From contig NC_072796.1 in NCBI RefSeq assembly GCF_028583425.1, positions 85,984,464-86,048,463 on the forward strand: DNA of 64,000 nt, in the 5' to 3' direction. The notes under the pieces are model-generated. The model ran no database searches. It was not told the DNA's origin and was given only the letters and a program-made list of their open reading frames with translations. The translations under genes and the position numbers were made by a program. Shown piece by piece: positions 42,435 to 52,699 of the stretch (the stretch's first letter is position 1; each line of letters begins with the position of its first letter). The stretch is from Eublepharis macularius. Taxonomy: Eukaryota; Chordata; Lepidosauria; Squamata; Eublepharidae.

Positions 42435-42824
42435 GAGATGTGCATTGAGAAAATTTTCATTTCAGTTTCAAATCCAGGGCTTTGGAAATAAACTTTTTAC
42501 TATTATTGGTGTTTTCTGTATGAGGCATTGCTGGTTTGGCTCAAATCCATTTGAGGGTTTTTTGATATCATGGATTTTGGCCCTGCTCTTTGCAATGAGA
42601 GCTTCAAGGCTCTTTGGGGTAGCTATTTTTGCAGTTAATGGCACCAAAATTTCACAAAACACAATCCTTCTTCTAAACCATCAATCCACCAAGTTTGAGC
42701 GCACACAACAATGGGGTTTGGTGTTTATAGAACCCAAATAATGCTCGGGGTATGCATCCAGATGAGTGTTGGATGTGCACACATACACTGTTCATTTGCT
42801 GTGAAAGGTGTGTAGAATAGGGGT
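42435..42824 (+). mobile_element. hAT-like remnant
   Basis: Starts TAGAGATGTGCATTGAG. A GATGTGCACACA stretch near 42772 could be an inner part of the opposite end. Weakly supported by tip sequence only. Confidence 0.25.
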
Positions 42825-43920
42825 GTGCATAATGGGGAAAATGAGCTGAAAATACAGAAATTGTTGGTTCAGCTTGTTAAAGGGACTTCCAGAATGGCAT
42901 AACAAATTTGGGGGATGAGGCTGTAATGGTTTTCCCCCCTCCCTCAAAAAAGTTTGTGTGTTTCATTTCAGTTCTTATTGTGCAATGGCCACACAGGCAG
43001 GCCAGGCAATGGGTGGCTGTCCAGCAGTGTATTGTTTTCCTTAATGGCAAGTCCATCTGTACTCATCATGCAACCACTTGGCTCTAAAGGAGAGAGACTG
43101 AAATCTTAGTGGTAACTCCATTGGCAGGAAGGGGATGTGTGAGGTGTGCATGAGTACCTTCTTTCTTCAGCACTTCCTGGGCAATGGCATTGAGTGGCTC
43201 ATAGGGATCAAATCGCAAAAGGTTTGCTTTGCACCAGGGAGGAGAGCAGCAGATGGTGTGGTACTGTTGGCACTAGCATCACCATTGCCATTCCTTTCTG
43301 TGCATTTTTACACGCAATGCAAGGAAATACCGGTAATCTCCATGTGGATGTGCACACATGGGTTTGAGGAGGGAGGGGTCTTCCTCATCCTCTGAGCTCC
43401 CGGGCTGCTACAAAGGCTCATGTTACGCAGGTTAGGATGAAAACTGGAAAGAAAAGGCAAGTATTAAAGGAGAGCTACACTGAGATGTTCCCGGGCACGT
43501 GGAGCTGGTTCATGCCCATTCAGTGGCCTGCTGCTGTTGCTGTCCTTTGCTTAGGTGTCATGGTGCTCCAGTGCCAGCACAGTAACTAAAGACAGCGCCC
43601 AAAGATTAAGGAGCACCAGGAGGAATTCAATCTTGCCCAGAAAGCCTTCTGGCTTTGGAGCTTTTCTGATTAAAACTCTTAACCAAGAGTTAAATGACAG
43701 GGAGGTAGCAGGTAGGTACATTGCACACTCATACACGCATGCACACTCATGTCTTTCCAGATCCATATTTCACATGGAAGGACCGATCTGGCCAGGTTTT
43801 TTTATTTTTGGGTACACCAATGAGACTGTCTCATTGCTTGTCTTCCCATGATTTCATCTTCTTCGTTTCCATTCAACTCTTGGTTAATGGTTTTAGTCAG
43901 AACGGGAGACTGGCAGCCAG
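42825..43920 (+). repeat. Old dispersed repeat (family Y copy B), uninterrupted
   Basis: Begins near TAGGGGTGTGCATAATGGGG and aligns through its length with the pieces at 11141-11176, 11596-11630 and 12376-13345. At GAGGCTGTAATGGTTTTCC (about 42920) it has the empty-site version of the hAT target. No intact frame. Confidence 0.65.
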
Positions 43921-44186
43921 CAATCTGTCCAGCAAACAATCCCCACAAAGTTCTGCATGGCTCTGTTATTAATTGTGTGAACTGAATCTGTTCTGTATTA
44001 TTTTCTGAGGATTTTGGTTGGATTTACAATGGTTGCTATTAAAGTCTTGCATAAGTTTGTTGTAGAAATGTTTATGTGTTGTTCCTTTTGGTACATCATT
44101 GTCATCTTTATGTTGTTGGCTCACAACATTCAAAATACATCCAGCTGTATGTGCATATCAGCTCATTCCATTCACACATGACTCTT
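43921..44186. other. No recognisable gene or repeat
   Basis: Short AT-rich spacer. Confidence 0.4.
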
Positions 44187-44306
44187 AGGGCCAAGCTACA
44201 CATGACGAATGACACTTGAACGGCAAGTGTATTTCTCCCTGTTCACTTGCCCTCCACTCAATCCACTTGCTGTTCAAGTGTCATTCATCACGTGTAGCTT
44301 GGCCCT
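44187..44306. mobile_element. 120-bp palindromic MITE, GGGCCAAGC family, copy 2
   Basis: Differs from the copy at 18704 at only a handful of positions, mostly C/T or G/A changes at CpG sites. GGGCC...GGCCC is flanked by TTA on both sides (44185-44187 and 44306-44308), a TWA target duplication typical of PIF/Harbinger. Confidence 0.85.
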
Positions 44307-44689
44307 TAGATTGTGAATCGACTCTAAGATTATAGTGATGTGTTCTTATGGAAGAGGGAGAAGAGATGGGATAACTGTCAACAGGGTAAGTTATCACAGA
44401 TTCCTCTCTAACCATATAGTATATGAAACAGGATTAACAGACCTTTTAAAGGCATGCTTAAATTTGACTGAGCAAGTGAGCATAAATGCTTAAGCTTCAA
44501 AGCATTCCTTCTGAAGAAGACTCATGTTTTAAAAATTTATAAAGTAATCAATGATTGCAAAGCTGTCTTCTTATATTTGGAATCATAGTATAAATATAAC
44601 CCTTGGACTGGAAAAGATTGTTAAAAGGAAAGGAATCTTTTGTTTTTCTCTCCTAAAATAGTCTGGGACTAGGTCTCTTCAGTACAAAC

Positions 44690-45240
44690 CCTAGCATAGA
44701 ATTGTGTCATACGGTTAAGAATGAGGAGAAAGTCTTTTCTGCAGGGTGGCCAATAGAGAAAGAATCTTCTCAATGGCAGCACCCCAACTATGGAACTCTT
44801 CCCATAAGAATTCACCTGATGTCTTGTTTGAATAATGTCAAGCTTCAGGTGAAAAGGTTCCTTATTTTCTCAGACTTTTAGTTAAAGTATGGTTTCCTTA
44901 TGCCCATTGCCACTTTATTAATGCTAAGTTGACAGTGTTTCATTGTGAGCTGCTAACAATTAGATTTAGATTTTTATGATTGGTTTTGTTTGGCTACATG
45001 GCAATTCAATCTGTTTTATGATTGTTCTTAAATATATTGCAGTTGTTTTATTTGATTTTGTTTTGTATTATTGACTGCTACATCTCTTCTTGGCCTTTTG
45101 GCTAAGATCAAGTGTAGTTTGTGTGTGTGTGTGTTATTGATTGTTCTATGTTTATTCTTGAAGCTGCCTCAGGAACCCTTTGTGATACCTCAAGCAGATC
45201 TCAGGAGAGGCAGCATATAAATTTTCTCAATAAATAAAGT
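44690..45240 (+). mobile_element. L2/CR1-clade LINE 3' end, interrupted by U2-derived fragment
   Basis: AGAAAGTCTTTTCTGCAGGGTGGC...CCCCAACTATGGAACTCTTCCC matches the ORF2-terminal GGCACCCCA-CTGTGGAACTC block of these LINEs. The 3' end continues to GGAGAGGCAGCATATAAATTTTCTCAATAAATAAA at 45210-45238. The U2-like sequence at 45082 sits inside the 3' UTR. Confidence 0.6.
45082..45117 (+). pseudogene. U2 snRNA 5'-end fragment
   Basis: ATCTCTTCTTGGCCTTTTGG continuing CTAAGATCAAGTGTAG matches the first 36 or so bases of vertebrate U2 snRNA with about two differences (CGCTTCTCGG has become CTCTTCTTGG). The rest of U2, including the branch-site-recognition loop region and Sm site, is missing; a GT repeat (45118-45133) follows. 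TTATTGACTG (45068-45077) and TTATTGATTG (45134-45143) flank it and look like a 10-bp target duplication. It is a retroposed fragment, not a gene. Confidence 0.85.
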
Positions 45241-45749
45241 ACGTTTATGGAGCATAAATCTATGAATAAATGAACATACAAAAGGAATACTGCAAATTGG
45301 AATATCTTTACTGCCATCATTGTACATTTAATGCCTTTTTTGCAAATTGGCATCAGCCACTGATCGAATCAGGTACCAGGCTGTGCTACCTGCACCATAT
45401 TCAGCCGAAATGTACATACATGGTTCTACTGTACAAGCTGTATGCTATAATATTGTGCCCCTTAGGGTAGAAAAGAGTTCAGTGATTAATTGTCAAAGTC
45501 ATGATAAAACAACCCTTTGGACACAGAATACATGCTTTGCCTGCAGAAGGTCCCAATCTTTGGAATCTCCATTTGAAAAATCTCTCATACCAGGTGTTGT
45601 AAAAAGACCTTGGTGACCCAGAGTAGGAAAATGAGGGTGGGGGGACATGAGATGTAAGAAGAAAGGAAGATTTCTGCACTCTTTCAGGAAGACATCCTAA
45701 GAAAGTTGAGGCCCTGTTTCTAGCAACCCTACTTCTCTTATGAACTTGA
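45241..45749. other. No recognisable gene or repeat
   Basis: Nothing assignable. Confidence 0.45.
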
Positions 45750-46330
45750 TCATATTATGTATCAGACAATGTCCCAGAGGTAACTGGCATATAGGTGCAG
45801 ATGCAGAGAGGTGGCCCTTCAAACTATTAGATCTGAGGCCATGAAGGACTTCACCTTGTCAGCAATCGGCATAGATTGGCATGGCAAACTGAGACTGGTC
45901 TAAAAGGCATGGTGGCCACTGAGTCCAAATAGGAAATGACACAGCTCCAGGCAGGTAGATCTTGGTCAATGAGTAGATTTGGGTCAGGGAGAATCACAAG
46001 GTCATCCTCTAGAGGAACAGCCATCCCATCTAATCACCATTGGTAAATCAGTCATTTCCAGAAAACTCTTATTCCCTATCAGCATCATCTTCTCTGGATT
46101 CAGTTCCAGCTTGTTCATTACTCTCAATTTGACCACAGCATCTAGACTATGACAGAGATAACCCAGATGCTTAGTCAAAGAACCAAAGATCTTTTGCTGA
46201 TTGGTCAGCAAAGGTGGTGCAGGTTGATAGGGTTCCAGACTGACTGGGGAGATGGCAATGTGGGAGGATGAAAGGTATGCTACAGCTTCCTCTGTAGTCC
46301 TCCTTGGAAGGATCTGAGACAGCAGCAACA
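45750..46330 (-). pseudogene. L2/CR1-clade LINE ORF2 fragment, reverse
   Basis: On the minus strand MNKLELNPEKMMLIGNKS followed by FLEMTDLP (46120-46040) matches the L-LNP-KTE-LL-G block downstream of the RT active site. Farther on, in broken frames, are DP-LLID-type and LRLLTR-type remnants. Upstream VVKLRVMNKL corresponds to the start of that region. No intact frame. Confidence 0.55.
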
Positions 46331-47749
46331 TGGGAGGTGTTGTGTGCTGTGTGCTTTCCTACTGCTGCTTTCCCAAGAGGATTGAAGATGGGCAACAATG
46401 GGAGCACTTCTTGTGTCTACAGCCTGCCTTGGATCCTTTTGCAACTGTTGCAAGGACAGTTGCAACACAGTAGAAGACATTTGCCTCCTCACATGCCACT
46501 GCTACTCCAGGAGAGAACAAGGTTGGCTACAAAAGGAGGAAGCCCTCCCTCTGCACCCTATCTTGGATCCTGACATGGAAATATGGGGCTTGGAGCTGCT
46601 CACTACTTTGAGCCAGCCTTGTTGGTCAGTCAGCTTCATCATTCAGTCAATAACAGGATGCTTCTCCTTCCATCATCCCTTATCATGAAATCTGTGCTTG
46701 TATAGGTGGCTTGCAATGGCATTGCTCCAAGGATCATTTATATTCCCAGTTATACATTGTTCATTCTGCAAACACAGAGAGTTGGGAGGGGGTAATTGTC
46801 TTTTCCAACAATAGCCTATGTTGATGTTCCGCAGAACCCAAGTGGAGATAAACGCATCTGCTCTGCTCATGAAGTTTGGTGAAACAGAGGATAATAAAAA
46901 GGTTGATTGAACACACTAATGGTGAGGTAGAACATGCAGGAAAGAAAAGTAAAGACTGAGGCAGAGAAATCTGGCCAAACTGAAGCTGAGCACTGAAAGG
47001 AAGTGAAGAAGGAAACAAGGCAGTCCAAACACAGCTATGAAGACCATTCCAAGGCTCTTTGTGTGGCCATCAGTTTTAACATCCTGCAAGTATTTGACCC
47101 TGTTCAAGTTTTTGCTGAATCTAGTTTTGTCATTTGAAATGATCCATGGAATCCTGATGGCTACAAACCATATGGAGAGATTTCTCTAGAAGCGGAAAGT
47201 GGGTTTCTTCGAGTGGTTAGTGATACCAGGCTGTAACTTCTTGTGTTAGATTGGTTTCTGATATGCTAACCAAATATGTCTATCAGCTCTTAACTGGGTC
47301 AAATGTCTATCTTTCTTATAATTCCGAAGGCTTCAAGCTATTTTAAAATTTAAGCCTTTTAGTTGGTTCACTGAGCTTCCTAAAATTCCTGCAATGCCTT
47401 TTGATGTGTTTCTTCTGATGGCAGCTTACTAACCTATTGTACATAACATGTAGAATAAGACCCTAGCTCACCTGACCCAAATTATACTTCTCAGGCATTA
47501 ATCCACATTTTCCCCTAAAACAAACAAGTGAAAATGGATGTTCTTCATCCTGTTATGGCGACTGATGGTAGCAGATGCAGCAAAGGGAACTTTAAAAATG
47601 AGAGAGCAGGTAAGAAGGGCAAGGTCTCTTTTACTCTCTGTATGGTGTCTAAACTAGTAATGAGCACTTCTATGGAATAAATGGTGACCTCTATGGAATA
47701 AATGATGCTGCAGCCTCTATGAAATATATGTTCACTTTTCTCCATTTTC
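46331..47749. other. No recognisable gene or repeat
   Basis: Mixed sequence with small tandem duplications such as TCTATGGAATAAATG repeated at 47669 and 47692. Short overlapping frames at 46300-46690 show no domain. Confidence 0.45.
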
Positions 47750-47870
47750 TCTTCATAACAACCCTGTGAGTTAAATTAGGCTTAGAGAGTGTGACTGGTC
47801 CAAGCTCACCCAGCAGGTCTCATGGCAAAGTGGAGAGCAGTCATACTAAGACACATTAATTTACTGCACC
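47750..47870 (-). mobile_element. Eroded SINE-like fragment
   Basis: CATAACAACCCTGTGAGTTAAATTAGGCTTAGAGAGTGTGACTGGTCCAAGCTCACCCAGC. The same motif set occurs at 51060-51290, 52480-52580 and 56190-56400. It resembles the body of reptile SINEs, but the tRNA head is lost. Confidence 0.5.
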
Positions 47871-47876
47871 ACACTT

Positions 47877-48971
47877 AGGTCCCTTTCGCACTTATGGTTT
47901 AAACAGCCATTTATGAGCACTCGTCTCGATTGCAGTGGCTTTGGCATGCTACTCCCATGTTCCACACTGTCTGAGGCAGTTTCGATTTGGCATCTTGTTT
48001 TTCATTTTAGAGGCTTTGAAGCCTTGGTGCCATTTTGGGCTTTGGAGGCTTTGCAATTTACATCACACTTTAAAAAAAACCTTTGAGCAGGCATAGTAAT
48101 GTTGCAATGTTGGAACACTCCCCCCCCCACCTCTGTATTTGCTGATTGGGCTGCTCCATGCCCACTGGAGAGGCAATTGGTGGCGGAGTACTTTTCGTGT
48201 TTGTTCCACCCTTTTTTTTTTTTAAAGCCAAGCCGGGAAAGGGTTGAAATGCTGCTGCTTCATTGCTTCCCAGCAGCTTTATTTTGCAAAGGGATGTGCA
48301 AAAAGCTTTTTTTTAAAAACTCTTTGGCATTAGCAGAAGACATCAGGAGGGAAAAGCAGCCATTTAACCCTTTCCTGGCTTTTAAAACCAGGGGGAAAGG
48401 GCAGTAACATTACAACACAGGAACAACTCATTTCTGGCTTTGAAAAAAAAGTGTGCATACCCTCAAAGGAGGAAGGGGAAAGCAGCCATTTAACCCTTCC
48501 CTGGCATTTAAAGCCAGCAGGGAATAAGCAGCAACACTAGGAATTGTTCCTGGCTTTGGGGGGAAAAAACAAGAGAGTGCTTGCACACTTGGGAGGAAGG
48601 AAGCAAATGGAGAAGCAGCCTTATCTCACTTTACTGATAAAAATGGAGGGAAAGGAGTTCAGAGAGCTGAGGAGAGCGGGAGTGGTTAATTCTGCACAGA
48701 CCAATCAGCTCCCGGGGAAAGGGAGAGGGGGGAGAAGAGAAGCAGAAGGGGAGTATAGAGTTCACACTGACATTAATTGGGCCAGACACGACTCAGCAGC
48801 AGCTTCAAAATAAAATCATGGTATGTCCTCAGGGCGGGGGGGGGGGCGGGGATACCACAGACAAAAATGGGTTCTGTGTCCCATGACTACCTTGCAAGTG
48901 TGGAACTCCTGCAAACATGGGAAGCAGAACAGATACTGAAATGCTTTAAAGTGACAGTGTGAAAAAGCACC
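47877..48971. mobile_element. Candidate 1.1-kb non-autonomous DNA transposon
   Basis: The ends AGGTCCCTTTCGCACTTATG...TTTAAA and TTTAAAGTGACAGTGTGAAAAAGCACCT are roughly inverted over about 27 bases, and the tip resembles the GGCCATTTCCACA MITE family. The GC-richer interior has two tandem units of about 125 bp (48349-48600: CAGCCATTTAACCCTT-CCTGGC, TTTAAAACCAG, AACAACTCATTTCTGGCTTTG). No intact transposase. A G9 run is at 48837. Confidence 0.4.
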
Positions 48972-49229
48972 TGACTCATCATAATCACTCCTCTTGCATC
49001 ATCATGGTAATGATTAGGCTGTCGGTTTGATATTATTTACCTGATTTAGTTTAAAGATATAAACCTTCCACCCTGGAACAAATTATATTTACAACAACTT
49101 AACACTAATTACAATCTTCTTGCTGTCTCTTGTACAGTTCTAGGGCAACTTTTTGGAGTGTTTTCTTTACTGTACATTGTCAAAAGAGTAGAAAAAGACT
49201 CTGGGATTTGAATTTGGAACTGATTGATA
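48972..49229. other. No recognisable gene or repeat
   Basis: Short unassigned spacer. Confidence 0.4.
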
Positions 49230-49498
49230 AGTGGCTAAGTGGCTAAGTTTTAAACCTGAGAAGTTACGGCACTAATTTGGCGGGTATTGGACATTGGGAA
49301 GGTCAGTTTGTGGGGTGTTTAAAGGGCCCTGCCCCTTGCACATGGCCTGCCAGCTGATAGTTTAAAGGGATCTTTAAGGGCCATGAACAACAAACAGCAA
49401 ACATGTTTGTGAACAGGGTCATGTTCGTTACTGTTCGTTGTTCATGGGTGGCAATGAACAACGAACAGATTGTTCTTTTTTTCCATTGTGCCCATGTC

Positions 49499-49500
<2 letters not shown>
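49230..49500 (+). mobile_element. hAT right end, 5'-truncated or incomplete
   Basis: Ends ...CATTGTGCCCATGTCTA, the same tip as 12367 and 39931. It contains alternating GTTCGTTGTTCATG and CAATGAACAACGAACAG, short inverted and direct subterminal repeats that could be transposase-binding sites. No matching left end nearby. Confidence 0.6.
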
Positions 49501-49535
<35 letters not shown>

Positions 49536-49541
49536 TCTCTC
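49501..49541. repeat. (CT)n microsatellite
   Basis: CT repeats with one CC interruption, abutting the hAT right end. Confidence 0.9.
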
Positions 49542-49944
49542 CACACACTATATGTATAGTATGCTTATTTACTGATGCAAAATATCAGAAAAATGTATAC
49601 ATTTGATAGGAAAATATATGAACCAGAAAATGGTATACGTTAAAGAAAAATATGTTTTGTACACACAAAAGGGAAGCAAAATCAAAACTGGTTTCTGATT
49701 CCAAATAAAAGAAGATATTTGAAATCATCCCTTGCATGTATCTTAAGACAATATTGCTGCACTCTGAAAGCTACTCACCACTTGGTTGTCCGATGTACCT
49801 GCTCTTTTTTAGGATGAAGCTCAGAGTCAACAGGTTCTGTGGATTGGAAGCCAGCTGTGATGAAATACCTGGTGGCTTTGGCATTACAATCTCATTTCTC
49901 ATTCCCTGGAGCAGTTGTGTTGCTTTAAAAAAGCTACCCACCCA
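49542..49944. other. No recognisable gene or repeat
   Basis: AT-rich. Confidence 0.4.
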
Positions 49945-50640
49945 CCCCAACTCACCAGGAAGTCAGTTTGCAGGCTATTGGGTGTGAGAGCATGGCGGAG
50001 GCCCCTGCAGCCATGTCTTGGCCTAGGCGGCTCTCTCTGGCCATCTGAGACCCTGCTGGAGCAAATAGATTTGAAATGCTCAGTCGGTCAATTGGAAGCT
50101 GGCCAGCCAAACTGAGGGGGAGTATCTGAGTGGGAGGACCTGAAAAGCATTGTTCTCCCTTAGGTCCACCCAGCCAGGCTTTAAAGGGGGAGCTGACACG
50201 GTTCCATATGCAGTTCTATGCAGCCAGCATAGCCAACTCTTTGTGGTCTGTCAACTGTTTGTCACAATTTGGGGGGATTGGCTTGGCATTGGGCATGGAT
50301 CCACTTGGAAAGAAATACGGCCTGCATGCACAATTTTCCCATAGCACGGGATCCCCTTAAGGGATCTTGGGGGCGATGCAGGGCAGTGGTCTGTCAGGGC
50401 ATGCTCGATTCCAGATGACAGGGGAACCACACAGAGGCGTATGCCCAGGTGGAATTCCACTTACTGTCATCCCACAATGCCCCCCTCAGCTGGTGATCTG
50501 AGGGGGTGAGATGGTCATCTGCTGGCAGGTGGGTCAGCTGATCTTGGATACGTGCCCCATGCAGCACCAAGGCTCCTGAAAGTTGAAAGCAATAAAAGTT
50601 GTGGCCTTTTGAACTCCAAACTGTTATCTGTGCTTTCTGA
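49945..50640 (+). mobile_element. LTR-like repeat, family X copy 3
   Basis: More diverged than the other two. Shares TTTGTCACAATTTGGGGGGATTGGC, GGGATCCCCTTAAGGGATCTTGG, GATGACAGGGGAACCACACAGAGGCG, CTTACTGTCATCCCACAATG, GGATACGTGCCCCATGCAGC and CAATAAAAGTTGTGGCC (50590). Confidence 0.55.
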
Positions 50641-50789
50641 TCTCAGCCCTTACTCTCACCCCTCAATCCGGCAAAGAGATTTTTTTTTTACAGAATATGT
50701 CACAGTGCTATGATTGTTTTGACTACATGTTGATGTTGAGAACTTAAAAAGGTGAGAGGGACTGCTGCTGGAAAAGTGGGTAATCCAGG

Positions 50790-51005
50790 ATCTGGGACTG
50801 AAGATCCATCATCTCCCTGGCAGAACTCCAGAAACGCCATCCCTACCACATCTGGATTTGTTATATTTTATATTAAATTATTATACATTATATTTAATTA
50901 TTTAGATTGTGAGCTCACTGGGGGCAGAACTACATTTGGGGAAACTGCTGTAAGCATCTCTGAATATATGGGATAGAGCAAGTTATAAACCCAATAAATA
51001 AACTT
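50790..51005 (+). mobile_element. LINE 3'-tail-like sequence
   Basis: TTTAGATTGTGAGCTCACTGGGGGCAG, then GGATAGAGCAAGTTATAAACCCAATAAATAAA. Typical of a LINE 3' end with AATAAA repeats; the clade is not clear. Confidence 0.45.
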
Positions 51006-51059
51006 TTTATTTTCTGAATGTTTCAGACTTCAGACAAGTCAGGGAGCTCACAGAAAACA

Positions 51060-51290
51060 TATTTATTTATATGTTCATAGCCCACATTTTACCTCAATGG
51101 GGACTCAAAGTGATATACAAAATTATTCTCCCATCCTTCATTTTATCCTCACAGCAACAACAACACTCCAAGATAGATTAAGAAAAGGTAACTGGCCCAG
51201 TAGCTTCTGTGGCAGAGTGGAGACATGAACCTGGTTCACAATCTTCTTAGTTCTTGCTAGTCTAATTGCTACACAGTACTGTGGCAGGGA
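51060..51290 (-). mobile_element. Eroded SINE-like fragment
   Basis: TTTATATGTTCATAGCCCACATTTTACC, ATTTTATCCTCACAGCAAC, GGTAACTGGCCCAGTAG, GGCAGAGTGGAGACATGAACCTGG (B-box-like complement) and GCTAGTCTAATTGCTACACAG. The order matches the reverse of a tRNA-headed SINE, strongly diverged. Confidence 0.5.
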
Positions 51291-52014
51291 GCAACACAGT
51301 TTTTTAATGGGAGGCAAAGAGATCTGTTGATGTCAGGAGTAAAATGGTCCCAACCCTTATCCTGATTCTCTTGTGTGACTCGTAGGAATCAGACTCTCAT
51401 CCATCTCTGAACATTTGGTTTTTCTCATAACGTTTAACATGCAGGGAACATTTATCTTATCTTCTGGATCCTGCTGCTGCTAACCGATTTGTGACTAAAA
51501 GAACCAAATGCAGCAGCCAGCTTGAACAGCCATTGTGGTTTCCCTTCTGATGAATACTTGAATAGCTTCTGTTTCTGTCAGAGTCCATGTGATACACTCG
51601 GTTTATCACTTGTAGCACTCATGAGTTCTAGTACTCCCCCACCCCCAGTGGCTATGAGATTTCAATGCTTCGAGCTGTCTAAACTGCTCTACAAACATGA
51701 AAGGGAAGATCATATGCAGAATCAAGGTCTTCTGACAGAATATAAAGTCCACAGACAGCATGAACCAACCCAATTTTAAAATAATAGAGGTCAATCTCAG
51801 GGGGGAATGGAGCTATATTGCACTTCCTTCTTATTTTTGTTATATTTTTATTATTCTTTTTATTTATTACTCTCTATTCATTTATATATAAAAATAAGCA
51901 AATAAATGCAGTTGTGTACTCCCAGATGGAAAGTCATAAGAGTATCAGTAGAAATGAGAGAGAAAAGTAACACTGACACTCATTCCCTCCGTGTCAGTGG
52001 TAATTCCCATCACA
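51291..52014. other. No recognisable gene or repeat
   Basis: AT-rich; nothing assignable. Confidence 0.45.
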
Positions 52015-52110
52015 ATCAAGCAGAAATCTGGTCGCACCTTAAAGACTAATAAAATTTATTCCAACCTAAGCTTTTGAGAGTCATACCTCATTTCATCAAA
52101 TGCATGGATT
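52015..52110 (-). repeat. Fragment of sauropsid dispersed repeat
   Basis: GGTCGCACCTTAAAGACTAATAAAATTTATTCC...AAGCTTTTGAGAGTCATACCTCATTTCATCA is the reverse of the motif set at 11440-11530. Confidence 0.5.
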
Positions 52111-52479
52111 GCACAATCATTGTACAGACACTTTTATAATCCAAATTACATGGGTGGGTGGGTAAAGAGGTGGTGTTGTAGCAGTGATGGACCTGTTGTA
52201 AATCACTCAGGCACCCTTGCTGATATTCCAATGACACTCAGGTGTAATTGTTGAAACAATGTTCATCCATTCCCTCTTATGTCACAAGTTGCATTGGATC
52301 TCCAGTTTCTCCAGAGATTTTTTGCTACCAATACAAATAGGTGGACTGGAGTTCGTAGGTGATATTAACTTAACTCCCACTGGACAAGCACAATTTAGAT
52401 TTGTTTTAATCATTTGAATGACTGGAAGCCTTGTGTATCCAAATGGACTACATTTTTATTTTTATTTCATTTATACTCC
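52111..52479. other. No recognisable gene or repeat
   Basis: Contains GGGTGGGTGGGTAAAGAGG at 52152; otherwise unremarkable. Confidence 0.4.
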
Positions 52480-52580
52480 AACTTTCTCTTCAGTGGAGAT
52501 GCAAGGCAACTTACATCTTTTTTCCTTATGAGAAACCCTGTAAGGTAGGTTAGGCTGAGAGTGTATGACTGGCCCAAGTA
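52480..52580 (-). mobile_element. Eroded SINE-like fragment
   Basis: GAAACCCTGTAAGGTAGGTTAGGCTGAGAGTGTATGACTGGCCCAAGTAGGG, same motif set as 47750. Confidence 0.5.
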
Positions 52581-52699
52581 GGGCTGTCAGTTCCCTCAGA
52601 ACCCCAAACTGGGGAATGAGGGGGTGGGGGCACTCACCAGGAGGATTCACCTTTGTGTGCATACTGTGTGCATCTGCACTCCAGAAGACTTCCTTGTTG

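Noticed and set aside
45082..45117. Functional U2 snRNA gene
   Set aside because: Only the first 36 or so bases exist; no Sm site, 3' stem-loops, or snRNA promoter elements are visible.
46304..46688. Overlapping 78-96-codon frames on both strands
   Set aside because: No domain, no splice signals and no conservation evidence; adjacent to a LINE relic.
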